From positions 310,001 through 374,000 of the forward strand of contig JAFQXE010000045.1 of assembly GCA_017407125.1 (NCBI GenBank): a stretch of DNA of 64,000 bases. The letters are read 5' to 3'. The stretch comes from Thermoguttaceae bacterium (lineage in GTDB: Bacteria > Planctomycetota > Planctomycetia > Pirellulales > Thermoguttaceae). The position numbers were made by a program, and so were the translations under genes. Below the pieces are notes generated by a model. That model searched no databases, was not told the origin of the DNA, and was given only the letters and a program-made list of their open reading frames with translations. Positions 7,487 to 16,635 of the stretch are shown piece after piece (positions within the stretch are counted from its first letter, which is position 1; each line of letters begins with the position of its first letter).

Positions 7487-10249
7487 TTATCTTACGCTCG
7501 TTCTAAGCGCTTCTGCTTTTTGAATGTACTGAGACGATTCCTGTTTCTTGCCCAGATAGTTGAGCATCATGGACAGGTTTCGATAGGGAATTTCCAGCGA
7601 ACGCTGACTGGCAAGTCCTTCGTCTGTCGCCTGTTCCAGACAGAAGATTCCGTTTTCTGTCAGGGTAATCGCCTGATTCTGCTTGCCGAGTTCCCAGTAG
7701 GAAACGCCTATGCTGACCAGCGTTTCGCCTAAACGTCCCAGTTCAACTTTAGGAAGAGCGTCAGCGACTTCCTCGAAAATCGGCAGGGATTTCGAGTACC
7801 ATTTAATCGCTTGCTGATGGTCTTTGTGGGAAATGGCGTAAATCGCTCCGATGCGGAAGTACAGGCGTCCTTGAATGTACAGGTCGCCGGCGGAGACTTT
7901 TCCAGCCGTCTTGTTGGCGTAGGCGGAAGCCCCTTCCAGACATTCGACGGCTTTCTGCCCGTATTTGAGGGTCATTTCGTCGTCTTTTCTCGCTTGGAAT
8001 ATCTGAACGGCGTCGTAAAGGGACATGCCAATATTCCACATCAAATGTTCTTTTTCATTTGGCGAGTCCAGAATCGCCAGGAGACGATCTCCGTTCTCAA
8101 CTAACATTTCCGCCCATGGCGCAGGATTGATTTCTTTTCCGACCCCGGCAATGGCGGACAGGGCTTTTGAAGCGATGCGAATTCTTGACTGGTAAGTCTG
8201 ACGATCGGAATAATGAGCGATTGTAACGAGCTGTTCGTTGTACTTGTTCGCCTGATTGAGCCATCGAATAACGGAGGACGCCTTTTGATTCCAGTTTCCC
8301 CATGCGATGTCGCGGGCGGCTCCCAGGTGGGCGTCAACGAGCGTTTCCAGAGCGGCTTGAGCTATTTCAGCCTCCGGGTTGGCAAGCTGCTGCTGAGCTA
8401 TGACAATGGCTTTGGAGTGGAGGTCAATAGCCGCTTTGAAATTGGGATTCTGCTTGTTGGCTTCCAGATCGCCTTTGATTCTCCAGGCTTCCGCAACCAG
8501 ATGCGGGCTGGGGTTGTCTTTGCTTTCCGCCAGTTCAATGGCTTTGTCCGCCGCCTTGTCAGCGAGGTCTGCCAGTCCAGCGTCGTAACGCGCTGACGAC
8601 AGCGTTACATAATAACGAGCTTCGTTATTGTTCAAAAAGACGGCTTTTTCCAAATGCTCGATAGCGGAATTCTGTTCGCCAATGGATTCCAGAACGCGAC
8701 CGTAAAGCCAGTGGGCTTCGGCGCTTCGCGGTTCTTTATTCAAGACGAATTCCAAATCGGCTTTTGACGCAGTTGGATTGTCTTTCAGAGTCGCTTCAGC
8801 GCGAAGGACAAACGGCGCCGTGTTGACGGGTTCGAGAATGAGTCGTGAAATCGTCTTTTGATTATCCGAATTTTGGGCGTAAACAAACGACGCGCCTCGT
8901 TCCGGGTACGCCTGACCAACGGGCGTTCCGTCTTTCTGACGAACTACAATCGGTTTGATTCCGGAAAGCTTGTATTGAGCTTCAAGGTCTTCAATCGTTT
9001 CCGGTTCTTCAAACTGAATGAGAATAGTCGTCAGTTTCTCGTTTTCAAATATTACCTGGACTTCCGAAGCGACGTTTTTAATCGGTCGGAAATACTGATA
9101 AACGGACGTGGATTTGTTTTCCATCTTGTTGTTTGGCTCTCCCCATCGGGTCAGAGCGCTTTGGATGGTTGTTTCGCCCGGAATGAGCGATTCGAATTCC
9201 AGAACGTGAATTTCTACGTTGTTAACGGTTTCCACCTTTGACTTCGCCGCGGCGGCAAAGGGATTATAGTTGAACTTATCGACGCCTGTTGGCAGATTCA
9301 GATCGCTTTCTTCGTAGTCGTTCGCGTTTGCAATCGCGCTGTCAGCGGCGGGTTCTGAATCGGCTTCCTTTTTCAAACCGTCATTGACAAGATCCAACAT
9401 TCGCGTGTCGTCTTTGGGCGTTTGCGCCAGTTCAACATCAGTTTCTTTGATTTCAGATTCTACTATTTCAGGACCTGCGATTTCATCGTCTTCCAAAATG
9501 GGCGATAAAGGCACGTCCGGCTCAGGAATGGATTCCAACGTTCCCAATTCCAATCCCGCAGGCTCGTCCAGCGACGCAGCGGCTTCTTTTTTATCTTCGT
9601 CCTCAAACATATTCTGCGGTTCTGGCAGCGTTGAGAACCGTCGAGATGCAGGCGCCTGCGTACTGGGTTTAGTCAATTGCGTTTTAGGCGGATCAAACTG
9701 CACCGGCTGGGTGTCCAGAATCGAAACCTTTTTACGAGAAACGGAATTCCACCCGTCAGAAGTCGTTTCTTTTGGAGAAACGACTACTTCGGAAGCCTTG
9801 GGAATAGTTATATCGACAGGCTTCTGAATAACAGGGGTCTGTTTCACGACTTTTTCCGGCTTGACAAGATTGAGCGATTTTTCAGTCTTCGGAACTGTAT
9901 TTACTTTTGGCGCGGAATCAGACTCCGATACCCGATTTGTTGTAACAGACGGATCGTCTTGAGCCTTTGTTTCCGGCTGAGTCTGCGCCTTGTTTTGACT
10001 GTTCAGAGTTGAAATGGGAACCATTTTTATCGGCGCGGCGTCTTCTGTAGATTGCGTCTCCGCCGCGTTGTTTGTCGGAATTCCCAGCTGAACAGGCGTG
10101 TCCGTATTGAGAATGGAATAGGTTGCCAGCTGAAGCTTGCAGTCCTGAATGACTTTCTCAAAGTTGGAATCGTCCGCTCGCGTTGCGCTGACGGTTGCAG
10201 TTGTGAAAATCAGCAGTGCGAAGAAAACGTTTAAATAAATACGTCGCAT
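7487..10249 (-). CDS. Secreted tetratricopeptide-repeat protein
   Basis: A 920-residue exported protein of unknown exact role. Residues 1-24 are a signal peptide (MRRIYLNVFFALLIF). About 30-340 is low-complexity sequence rich in Pro, Thr, Glu and Asp. About 360-470 is a compact domain (IPGETTIQSALTRWGEP ... VIFENEKLTTILIQF) that faintly resembles the BamE/SmpA fold; this is a guess. From about 500 to the end it is helical with TPR-like units such as AHWLYGRVLESIGEQNSAIEHLEKA, so it probably scaffolds proteins in the periplasm. An ATG 18 codons upstream is possible, but GGAAGG lies 7 bases before the start chosen here and the signal peptide begins there. Confidence 0.72.
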   Translation of the reverse strand: MRRIYLNVFFALLIFTTATVSATRADDSNFEKVIQDCKLQLATYSILNTDTPVQLGIPTNNAAETQSTEDAAPIKMVPISTLNSQNKAQTQPETKAQDDPSVTTNRVSESDSAPKVNTVPKTEKSLNLVKPEKVVKQTPVIQKPVDITIPKASEVVVSPKETTSDGWNSVSRKKVSILDTQPVQFDPPKTQLTKPSTQAPASRRFSTLPEPQNMFEDEDKKEAAASLDEPAGLELGTLESIPEPDVPLSPILEDDEIAGPEIVESEIKETDVELAQTPKDDTRMLDLVNDGLKKEADSEPAADSAIANANDYEESDLNLPTGVDKFNYNPFAAAAKSKVETVNNVEIHVLEFESLIPGETTIQSALTRWGEPNNKMENKSTSVYQYFRPIKNVASEVQVIFENEKLTTILIQFEEPETIEDLEAQYKLSGIKPIVVRQKDGTPVGQAYPERGASFVYAQNSDNQKTISRLILEPVNTAPFVLRAEATLKDNPTASKADLEFVLNKEPRSAEAHWLYGRVLESIGEQNSAIEHLEKAVFLNNNEARYYVTLSSARYDAGLADLADKAADKAIELAESKDNPSPHLVAEAWRIKGDLEANKQNPNFKAAIDLHSKAIVIAQQQLANPEAEIAQAALETLVDAHLGAARDIAWGNWNQKASSVIRWLNQANKYNEQLVTIAHYSDRQTYQSRIRIASKALSAIAGVGKEINPAPWAEMLVENGDRLLAILDSPNEKEHLMWNIGMSLYDAVQIFQARKDDEMTLKYGQKAVECLEGASAYANKTAGKVSAGDLYIQGRLYFRIGAIYAISHKDHQQAIKWYSKSLPIFEEVADALPKVELGRLGETLVSIGVSYWELGKQNQAITLTENGIFCLEQATDEGLASQRSLEIPYRNLSMMLNYLGKKQESSQYIQKAEALRTSVR

Positions 10250-10444
10250 GGAATTACCTTCCCTGAAATGAATATAGTATAGTTTTTTTGGCAATATAAC
10301 CATCAGGATTGATACAATCGGTATAATCCGTCTGTTTGATAAAATCGTCAGAAAAGATGAAAAAATATAACCTAATTTTGCAGGAAAGGTCTTTTTTCTG
10401 GAATTTTGCCGGGATTTTTCCAGAATTTTTTGGAATTCCCCGGC

Positions 10445-10472
10445 TGGAAAGATTTCTATTAAGGAGTATAAT
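10445..10472 (+). promoter_or_regulatory. Sigma70-type promoter for hemH
   Basis: TGGAAA and TATAAT separated by 16 bases, just after CCCCGGC. About 90 bases lie between it and the hemH ATG, largely filled with heptamer repeats. Confidence 0.6.
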
Positions 10473-10493
10473 AAAAAAAGACATAGGGATTAG

Positions 10494-10561
10494 TTGCGAG
10501 TTGCGAGTTGCGAGAAGAAATAATCATACTACTTCCTACTGCCTATTGCCTACTGCCTACA
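10494..10561. repeat. Heptamer repeats abutting the hemH start codon
   Basis: Two 7-base-period arrays: GCGAGTT repeats (about 10494-10513) and CCTACTG/CCTATTG repeats (about 10536-10560). The second runs directly into the hemH ATG, leaving no room for a Shine-Dalgarno sequence. The apparent N-terminal extension of the reading frame (LLPTAYCLLPT) is only translated repeat. Confidence 0.75.
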
Positions 10562-11476
10562 ATGTACGATTCCTTATTACTATTGACTTACGGCGGACCG
10601 GAAACGGTCGAGCAGATTCGCCCATTTATCGAAAAAGTATTGGGAGAGCATGCAACGCCCTCCCGAATTGAGGCGTCTGTCGCCCGATATGAACAGCTGG
10701 GCGGGGTTAGTCCGATTAACGAGCAGAGCAGGGCGCTGCTGGTTCGGCTTGTTAATAAGATGATGACAGCGGAGAATCCCGTTCCGGTTTACTGGGCGAC
10801 GCTGTATTCCAACCCGTCGGTCGAGGAAATCGTCGCTCAAATGGCGTTCGACGACCGGAAGAACGCGGCGGTGTTCATTCCAACCCCGCTGGAATCGGAG
10901 TACATGAACGGCAAGTTCCAAAAGGCGATTGACGCCGCCGTAGCCGCACTCGGGACGGAGCGCAAACCTGCTTTTACGTTTTTGCCGTCGTACGCCTCGC
11001 GAGAGGAGTTTATCCGCTGCGGAGCGTCTACGGTTCTCAAAGGCTTAAAGTTTTTAGAGAATCAGGGCGAAAAAAATATAAAAGTAATGCTCAGCGCTCA
11101 CTCGTTGCCCGTAACTTGGGCTGAGACTTCAAGTTACGACGCGAGGTTTGGGGAATTGATCGAACGGATTTCCAAACAAATCGGTTTGACAGACGTAATT
11201 AAAGTATGGCAAAGCAAGCCGACCGGCGCGCCGGGAGAGTGGCTTGGTCCAGACCCGGTCGAGGCGATTGAAAGCCTCGCGAAGAACAGTCCGGATTGTG
11301 CGGTTTTACTCGTTCCGCTGGGATTTTCGCTCGATAATATGGAAATTGCCTACGACCTGGATTTTCTGGCGGCTCAGACGTGCGAAAAGCTGGACGTGAA
11401 CTTTTTCCGCGCTCCAACGGCGTCTGCCGAGCCGGAATTTGTCGAGATGATAATAAATTTACTTTCAGGAGAGTAG
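10562..11476 (+). CDS. hemH: Ferrochelatase
   Basis: Inserts ferrous iron into a porphyrin at or near the end of haem synthesis. The 304-residue protein carries the family hallmarks in order: LLTYGGPETVEQIRPF at the N-terminus, LSAHSLP with the metal-site histidine, WQSKPTGAPGEWLGPDP, and VPLGFSLDNMEIAYDLD with the conserved acidic residues. Whether it uses protoporphyrin IX or coproporphyrin III cannot be read from the sequence. The ATG before YDSLLLL is chosen because upstream codons are repeat sequence. It is followed by an Fe-S carrier gene on the same strand, so both deal with iron cofactors. Confidence 0.93.
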   Translation: MYDSLLLLTYGGPETVEQIRPFIEKVLGEHATPSRIEASVARYEQLGGVSPINEQSRALLVRLVNKMMTAENPVPVYWATLYSNPSVEEIVAQMAFDDRKNAAVFIPTPLESEYMNGKFQKAIDAAVAALGTERKPAFTFLPSYASREEFIRCGASTVLKGLKFLENQGEKNIKVMLSAHSLPVTWAETSSYDARFGELIERISKQIGLTDVIKVWQSKPTGAPGEWLGPDPVEAIESLAKNSPDCAVLLVPLGFSLDNMEIAYDLDFLAAQTCEKLDVNFFRAPTASAEPEFVEMIINLLSGE

Positions 11477-11501
11477 CGAGTTGCGAGTTGCGAGTTGCGA
11501 G
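11474..11501. repeat. GCGAGTT heptamer array after hemH
   Basis: A tandem array of GCGAGTT with a 7-base period that overlaps the hemH stop codon. The same array type occurs upstream of hemH and, inverted, as the right arm of the elements at 18849 and 24763. Confidence 0.8.
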
Positions 11502-11598
11502 AATAAAAATCAGAACGCGGTCGCGGCTGTTTACAAAATGTACGCAGCTTTCGGATAATCCTAAAAGTTTTTAGACTGTATAATCAACATTTAATCCA

Positions 11599-12384
11599 AT
11601 GAAAACAATTGCAATCGGATCGGGAAAAGGCGGAGTCGGAAAAAGCTCTGTTTCAGCGTTAATCGCTCTGGCGTTAAAGCGGCAGGGACTGTCCGTCGGG
11701 CTTCTCGACGCCGATATTTTCGGTCCGTCGATACCCCACATTTTAGGCGTCGTTGACAATGCGGTGAGCGAGAACGACCTCATTCAGCCGATTTACGTTA
11801 ACGGAATCGCGACGCTTTCCGTTGGGAACATGTGCCCAACAGACGCAGCGATTATCTGGCGCGGTCCGCTTGTTCACAGCGTTCTGGATCAGATGCTTAA
11901 CCATACCAACTGGGTTGACCCGTCTGGGAAAAAGCTGGACTATCTCATTATCGACCTCCCCCCCGGAACAGGCGACGTCCCGATTTCCCTCAATCAGCTT
12001 ACCACGCTCAACGGACAGGTTATTGTCTGCACGCCGCAAAAAACCGCGTTGATTGACGCTGTTCGCGCTGTCGACATGGTCAAAAAGATTGAAAAGCCGA
12101 TGTTGGGGCTGATAGAAAACATGAGCTATTTCCTCTGCGACGGCTGCGGCAAAAAACATGACATTTTCGGGTCTGGCGGCGTCAAACAGTACGCTCAAGC
12201 GAACGGACTCCCGTTTTTGGGCGAAGTTCCGTTCTCGCCTGAAATTCGAAAATACGAGGATTCAGGATCGTTGTTTGATCTTGAAAGCAATTCTGATATA
12301 ATGGGTATTTTTGATCAGATTGCAGTTAACCTGTTGGAACAGGTCAAAGCGAATCCTGTTATGCCAAAGTTGAACATGATGTAG
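11599..12384 (+). CDS. mrp: Mrp/ApbC-type Fe-S cluster carrier ATPase
   Basis: A P-loop ATPase of the Mrp/Nbp35 family that carries and delivers [4Fe-4S] clusters in the cytoplasm. The deviant Walker A GSGKGGVGKSS is at residues 7-17, LLDADIFGPSIPHILG and IIDLPPGTGDVPISL follow, and the cluster-binding CDGCGKKHDIFGSGG carries the CxxC pair. At 261 residues it lacks the N-terminal MIP18/DUF59 domain found in many bacterial Mrp proteins, so it resembles the short form. A TATAAT-like hexamer lies about 15 bases before the ATG. No clear Shine-Dalgarno sequence is seen. Confidence 0.93.
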   Translation: MKTIAIGSGKGGVGKSSVSALIALALKRQGLSVGLLDADIFGPSIPHILGVVDNAVSENDLIQPIYVNGIATLSVGNMCPTDAAIIWRGPLVHSVLDQMLNHTNWVDPSGKKLDYLIIDLPPGTGDVPISLNQLTTLNGQVIVCTPQKTALIDAVRAVDMVKKIEKPMLGLIENMSYFLCDGCGKKHDIFGSGGVKQYAQANGLPFLGEVPFSPEIRKYEDSGSLFDLESNSDIMGIFDQIAVNLLEQVKANPVMPKLNMM

Positions 12385-12390
12385 AATTCA

Positions 12391-12529
12391 GTTAGGAGTG
12401 AGACGTTAGGAGAAACGTCTCCGGGGGGCGGGTATTACCCGCCAAAAAACAAACAACATTTGATTATCGCGGACAATGTCCGCTCCCCAGAAACAACTCC
12501 TCACTCCTCCTTCCTAACTCCTAACTAAC
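12391..12529 (-). repeat. Composite repeat element A, copy 1 (reverse orientation)
   Basis: The outer arms are GTTAGGA-type heptamers on the left and CTCCTAAC-type heptamers on the right. The core holds two perfect palindromic modules, GGCGGGTATTACCCGCC and GCGGACAATGTCCGC, joined by a linker containing CAAACAACATTTGATTA. The core is the reverse complement of those in copies 2 and 3, identical as far as I can align by eye. It fills the mrp-coaX spacer. Confidence 0.88.
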
Positions 12530-12566
12530 ACACCCCTCCCCCTTCCCATCCCTACCCCTACCTACG

Positions 12567-13343
12567 ATGAGTTATCTCCTGATTGATATTGGAAACAGCG
12601 CTGCCAAATTGGATTTTGTTGTTGGAACGGAACAAGAGTTCCTGACCCTTCCCAGAAGCGTTGCAGACTGGGAAAAACCGCTTCAGAATTGGTTTGATTC
12701 TGTAATTGGTTTGACGTCGAACTGGTCTCAATGTCAGGTGCATGTATCGTCGGTTTGTCCGGAATTGTGGGAACGGCTCCGCCCGCTTATTAAACCGTCG
12801 CTGAGCTTGAAGTTTTGGAATGACGCCGACGTTCCAATCGAAGTTGAGGTTGACGATAAAAAAGCCGTTGGATCAGACCGCTTGTTTGCCGCTCTGTACG
12901 CCGCGAATGCCAAAACCCCAAATCGTTCTGCATTGGTCAGCAACATAGGTACGGCGCAGACTGTAGACGTTGTTTCGCCAGATGGAAAGTATCTTGGAGG
13001 GCAGATTATTCCCGGCATTCATATAGCGTTGGAAGCTCTTCATAACAAGACGGCTTTTTTGCCTGAAATCAATCATATTCCTGAAGATATCCAGGCGACT
13101 GCTTGTGGTAAAAATACGCGTCAGGCGATGGAATTTGGCGCAATCAATATGGCGTGCGGCATTCTCGAACGCATGAAACGTCTGGTTAAAGAGGAATACA
13201 ATTCCACTCCGGTTATTTTTGTTTCTGGCGGAGCGGGCGACGTCGTTTGCAATAACATGGGAATCAAAGCCATTTACGTAGAAAACATGACGCTGCAAGG
13301 CATGCTTGTCGCCGCGAAAAAATTCGATCAGAACAGAGATTGA
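12567..13343 (+). CDS. coaX: Type III pantothenate kinase
   Basis: Phosphorylates pantothenate in the first committed step of coenzyme A synthesis. The 258-residue protein has the ASKHA-fold motifs: LLIDIGNSAAKLDF at the N-terminus, VGSDRLFAALYAA, SNIGTAQTVDVV, GGQIIPG and a C-terminal FVSGGAGDVV. In characterised CoaX enzymes the GTA motif is usually preceded by a metal-binding Asp (DxGTA); here that position is Asn (NIGTA), which might change metal use. The start codon follows CCTACC repeats without a Shine-Dalgarno sequence. Confidence 0.88.
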   Translation: MSYLLIDIGNSAAKLDFVVGTEQEFLTLPRSVADWEKPLQNWFDSVIGLTSNWSQCQVHVSSVCPELWERLRPLIKPSLSLKFWNDADVPIEVEVDDKKAVGSDRLFAALYAANAKTPNRSALVSNIGTAQTVDVVSPDGKYLGGQIIPGIHIALEALHNKTAFLPEINHIPEDIQATACGKNTRQAMEFGAINMACGILERMKRLVKEEYNSTPVIFVSGGAGDVVCNNMGIKAIYVENMTLQGMLVAAKKFDQNRD

Positions 13344-13362
13344 GCTCTGTTGAACAAATCAG

Positions 13363-13420
13363 GAGAACGAAGAATCACGGGATGCTTCCTTGTGCGTTTT
13401 TCGTTCTCATTTGCATTTTT
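13363..13420 (+). terminator. Probable terminator after coaX
   Basis: GAGAACGAA pairs with TTCGTTCTC across a loop that can itself form CACGGGA/TTGTG pairs. T-rich sequence follows. It is less compact than the other terminators here. Confidence 0.5.
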
Positions 13421-13464
13421 AGTTTTTTATTTCGATTCTCTTGTTAAAAGTCTTGTTCTCCCCC

Positions 13465-13492
13465 TTGACATAAATATCTCAATAGATAAAAT
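13465..13492 (+). promoter_or_regulatory. Sigma70-type promoter for the pyrophosphatase gene
   Basis: TTGACA and TAAAAT with a 16-base spacer, directly after CCCCC. The leader is about 100 bases. Confidence 0.72.
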
Positions 13493-13597
13493 TATACGCA
13501 ATTAAGTTAGAATCGCTGAAATAGGGATTATTATTAAAAAGTCTTTCTTTCAGTATTGTATTATTCATTTTACCATTTTTTTAGGAGAATCAGACTC

Positions 13598-16573
13598 ATG
13601 AAGTCAACCTGGATGTTTGCCTTATTGGCAACGTTAGGATTGGCGTTTGGTTCCCAGTTGCTCGCCCAAGAGGCAGCTCCTGCGGAAGCCGCGCCGGAAT
13701 CCACTGTAGCCGCTCCGGCTGAAGAAGCCCCGGCTGTTGAAGAAGCTGCTCCGGTAGCTGAAGAAGCCCCCGCCGCTCCCGCTGAAGAAACCCCTGTTAC
13801 CCCGGCAGAAGACGTTCCCGCCGCTCCTGCCGAAGAAGCCGCTCCTGTTGAAGAAGCCGCTCCTGCTGAAGAAGCCGCTCCGGTAACCGAAGAAGCCGCT
13901 CCCGCTGAAGAAGCCGCTCCTGCTGAAGAAGCCGCTCCGGTAACCGAAGAAGCCGCTCCTGCTGCTGAAGAAGCCGCTGCCGAAGAAGAAACCGTTAAAG
14001 TTCGTGAAGAATTCAACGGAACCTACGGCAAATACTGGCTCATTGCCCTGGCTGGCGCTATTGCCGCTCTTTGCTTTGCCCGCGCGTTCTACGTCAAAAT
14101 GAAAGCCGCTGACGAAGGAAACGAAGAAATGGTTTCCATCGCCGCCGCCGTTCGTGAAGGCGCTGACGCCTATCTGTGGCAGCAGTACCGCGTTGTCGGT
14201 ATTACATTCGTGTTCATTTTCGCCTTCCTCGCCTATCTGGCTTGGGGTCTTGGCGTTCAAAATAAGATCGTCCCGTTTGCCTTCCTTACCGGCGGTTTCT
14301 TCTCCGGCTTGGCTGGCTGGTGCGGCATGAAAACCGCGACATGGGCGTCCTCTCGCACCGCCGCTGGCGCTATGAAGTCCTTGAATCAGGGTCTTCAGGT
14401 TGCCTTCCGTTCCGGCGCTGTTATGGGGCTGACCGTTGTCGGTTTGGGCTTGATTGACATTGTTCTTTGGTTTGGCGCTCTGTACTGGATTTTCCCGCAG
14501 TACGGCTGGACCATGTCCTTGACCGAAATCACGGTTGTTATGCTGTGCTTCGGAATGGGCGCTTCCACCCAGGCTTTGTTCGCTCGTGTTGGCGGCGGTA
14601 TCTACACCAAAGCCGCTGACGTCGGAGCTGACCTCGTCGGTAAAGTTGAAGCCGGCATTCCGGAAGACGACAAGCGCAACCCCGCCACCATTGCTGACAA
14701 CGTTGGCGACAACGTTGGCGACGTCGCTGGCATGGGCGCTGACCTTTACGAATCCTACTGCGGTTCTATTCTGTCCTCCGCCGCGTTGGGCGTTGCCGCC
14801 TTCGCCGCGATGGGCGGTTCCATGGAACTTCAGATGAACGCTCTGTTCCTCCCGATCCTTCTGGCTGCTGTCGGTATCGCTCTGTCGATTTTCGGCATCT
14901 TCCTGGTTCGCACCGAAGAAAACGCCGATCAGGGTACGTTGCTGAAGGCTTTGGGCAAGGGCGTTAATGTCCCGTCAATCTTCATTGCTTTAGCTTCAAT
15001 TTTCCTTGGCTACTACATGATGAAGGGCACCCAGGCTGAATACATCGGCTTCTCCGTTGTCGTTGGTCTGTTCGCCGGCATCTTCATTGGCAAGTGGACT
15101 GAATACTGCACGTCTTACGAATTCAAACCGACCAAGGACATTGCTGAACAAGGCAAGACTGGTCCGGCTACCGTTATTATCGCTGGTATTGCAGAAGGTA
15201 TGTACAGCACCTGGATGCCGGTCGTTATCGTTGGCGTTGCCACGATTCTGGCGTTCGCCTGCGCGACCAAGGGCGTTTTCAACGACGTCAAATTGTTCGC
15301 TTTGGGTCTGTACGGCGTCGGCATCGCCGCCGTCGGTATGCTTTCTACGCTGGGCGTTACTCTGGCAACCGACGCTTACGGCCCGATTGCTGACAACGCT
15401 GGCGGAAACGCCGAAATGTCCGAACTCCCGCCGGAAGTTCGTCAGCGCACTGACGCTCTGGACTCCCTCGGAAACACCACTGCCGCTACTGGCAAGGGAT
15501 TCGCTATTGGTTCTGCCGCTCTGACCGCTCTGGCTCTTCTGGCTGCCTACGTCGAAGAAGTCCGCGTTGGTTTTGAACGTTGGGGAACGACCGCTGTCAA
15601 ACAGCTGGAAAACAACGAAGCCACTGCTGAACAGGCTGGTTTCTACAAGGTTTCTGACAAGTTCGTCGTTTACTACGCTGGTAAAACCGCGACTGACGAA
15701 GCTCGCAAAGCCGCTACTTCCGAATGGTTCCCGGAAACCTACCTCGTCATGCCGGATCAGGCTTCCAACCCGCGCGAAGACTCCCCGATTTACAAGGGTT
15801 CCGAAATCACATGGAAGCAATCTAACGAAGCCTGGAAGGCTCTGGATACGAAGAAAGGTCCCGTTCTGATTGACGATGCTGCCGCTGAAGTCATTCCGTT
15901 CGTTCCGGCAACCATTGGAGAACCTGCTGATATGGTTTCCGTCAAAAAGGCCAACATGATGGACTGGATGAACTTCTACTCCTGCAACCTGCTCAACCCG
16001 AAAGTACTCGTCGGCGCGTTCATGGGCGCTATGGCGGTCTTCGTATTCGGCGCTTTGACGATGCTCGCCGTCGGCCGCGCCGCTAACGGCATGGTTCTGG
16101 AAGTTCGCCGTCAGTTCCGCGAAATCCCGGGCATTATGGAATACAAAGCCAAGCCGGACTACAAACGCCCGGTTGCCATTTCAACTCAGGCTGCTCAGAA
16201 GGAAATGATCATGCCGGCTATGCTCGGTTTGGCTCTGCCTCTGGTTGTCGGATTCTTCCTTGGCGTTACCGGCGTTATCGGCTTGCTGGTCGGCGCTCTG
16301 ACCTCTGGCTTCTGCGTTGCCGTTTACATGGCCAACGCTGGCGGTGCGTGGGACAACGCGAAGAAATTCGTTGAAACCGGCGCTCTGGGAGAAGGCATGG
16401 GCAAGAAGTCTGACGTTCACAAAGCGACCGTTGTCGGCGACACCGTTGGCGACCCCTTCAAAGACACCACTGGTCCGTCTTTGAACATCATCATCAAGTT
16501 GATGTCTATGGTCTCCGTTGTTGCCGCTGGTTTGATCGTCAAATACAGCCTCGAAGCGATGGGCATTTTCTAA
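13598..16573 (+). CDS. hppA: Membrane-bound ion-pumping pyrophosphatase, K+-dependent type
   Basis: Couples pyrophosphate hydrolysis to export of H+ or Na+ across the membrane. Residues 1-22 look like a signal peptide or first membrane helix. About 22-130 is an Ala/Glu/Pro-rich segment of repeated AAPAEE/APVTEE units, unusual for the family. The catalytic segments DVGADLVGKVEAGIPEDD, NVGDNVGDVAGMGADL and the C-terminal GDTVGDPFKDTTGPSLN are intact. GNTTAATGKG has Ala where K+-independent enzymes carry Lys, suggesting K+ dependence. About 90-100 extra residues lie in a loop near 660-790. AGGAGA lies 10 bases before the chosen ATG. The pumped ion cannot be assigned. Confidence 0.93.
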   Translation: MKSTWMFALLATLGLAFGSQLLAQEAAPAEAAPESTVAAPAEEAPAVEEAAPVAEEAPAAPAEETPVTPAEDVPAAPAEEAAPVEEAAPAEEAAPVTEEAAPAEEAAPAEEAAPVTEEAAPAAEEAAAEEETVKVREEFNGTYGKYWLIALAGAIAALCFARAFYVKMKAADEGNEEMVSIAAAVREGADAYLWQQYRVVGITFVFIFAFLAYLAWGLGVQNKIVPFAFLTGGFFSGLAGWCGMKTATWASSRTAAGAMKSLNQGLQVAFRSGAVMGLTVVGLGLIDIVLWFGALYWIFPQYGWTMSLTEITVVMLCFGMGASTQALFARVGGGIYTKAADVGADLVGKVEAGIPEDDKRNPATIADNVGDNVGDVAGMGADLYESYCGSILSSAALGVAAFAAMGGSMELQMNALFLPILLAAVGIALSIFGIFLVRTEENADQGTLLKALGKGVNVPSIFIALASIFLGYYMMKGTQAEYIGFSVVVGLFAGIFIGKWTEYCTSYEFKPTKDIAEQGKTGPATVIIAGIAEGMYSTWMPVVIVGVATILAFACATKGVFNDVKLFALGLYGVGIAAVGMLSTLGVTLATDAYGPIADNAGGNAEMSELPPEVRQRTDALDSLGNTTAATGKGFAIGSAALTALALLAAYVEEVRVGFERWGTTAVKQLENNEATAEQAGFYKVSDKFVVYYAGKTATDEARKAATSEWFPETYLVMPDQASNPREDSPIYKGSEITWKQSNEAWKALDTKKGPVLIDDAAAEVIPFVPATIGEPADMVSVKKANMMDWMNFYSCNLLNPKVLVGAFMGAMAVFVFGALTMLAVGRAANGMVLEVRRQFREIPGIMEYKAKPDYKRPVAISTQAAQKEMIMPAMLGLALPLVVGFFLGVTGVIGLLVGALTSGFCVAVYMANAGGAWDNAKKFVETGALGEGMGKKSDVHKATVVGDTVGDPFKDTTGPSLNIIIKLMSMVSVVAAGLIVKYSLEAMGIF

Positions 16574-16593
16574 TGACCTGAAAACGCAAATTT

Positions 16594-16632
16594 AAAAGCG
16601 GACGGAAGAGTGATCTTCCGCCCGCTTTTTTT
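16594..16632 (+). terminator. Rho-independent terminator after hppA
   Basis: AAAAGCGG.CGGAAGA and TCTTCCG.CCGCTTTT form a long stem with a short GTGA loop and a T run. Confidence 0.9.
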
Positions 16633-16635
16633 AAT

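Noticed and set aside
12391..12529. Rho-independent terminator for mrp
   Set aside because: The palindromes lack a T run in the right place and the same unit occurs in both orientations and in non-terminal positions, so it is better called a repeat element.
13570..14016. Ala/Ser-rich minus-strand frame
   Set aside because: Antisense of the repeated AAPAEE region of the pyrophosphatase gene.
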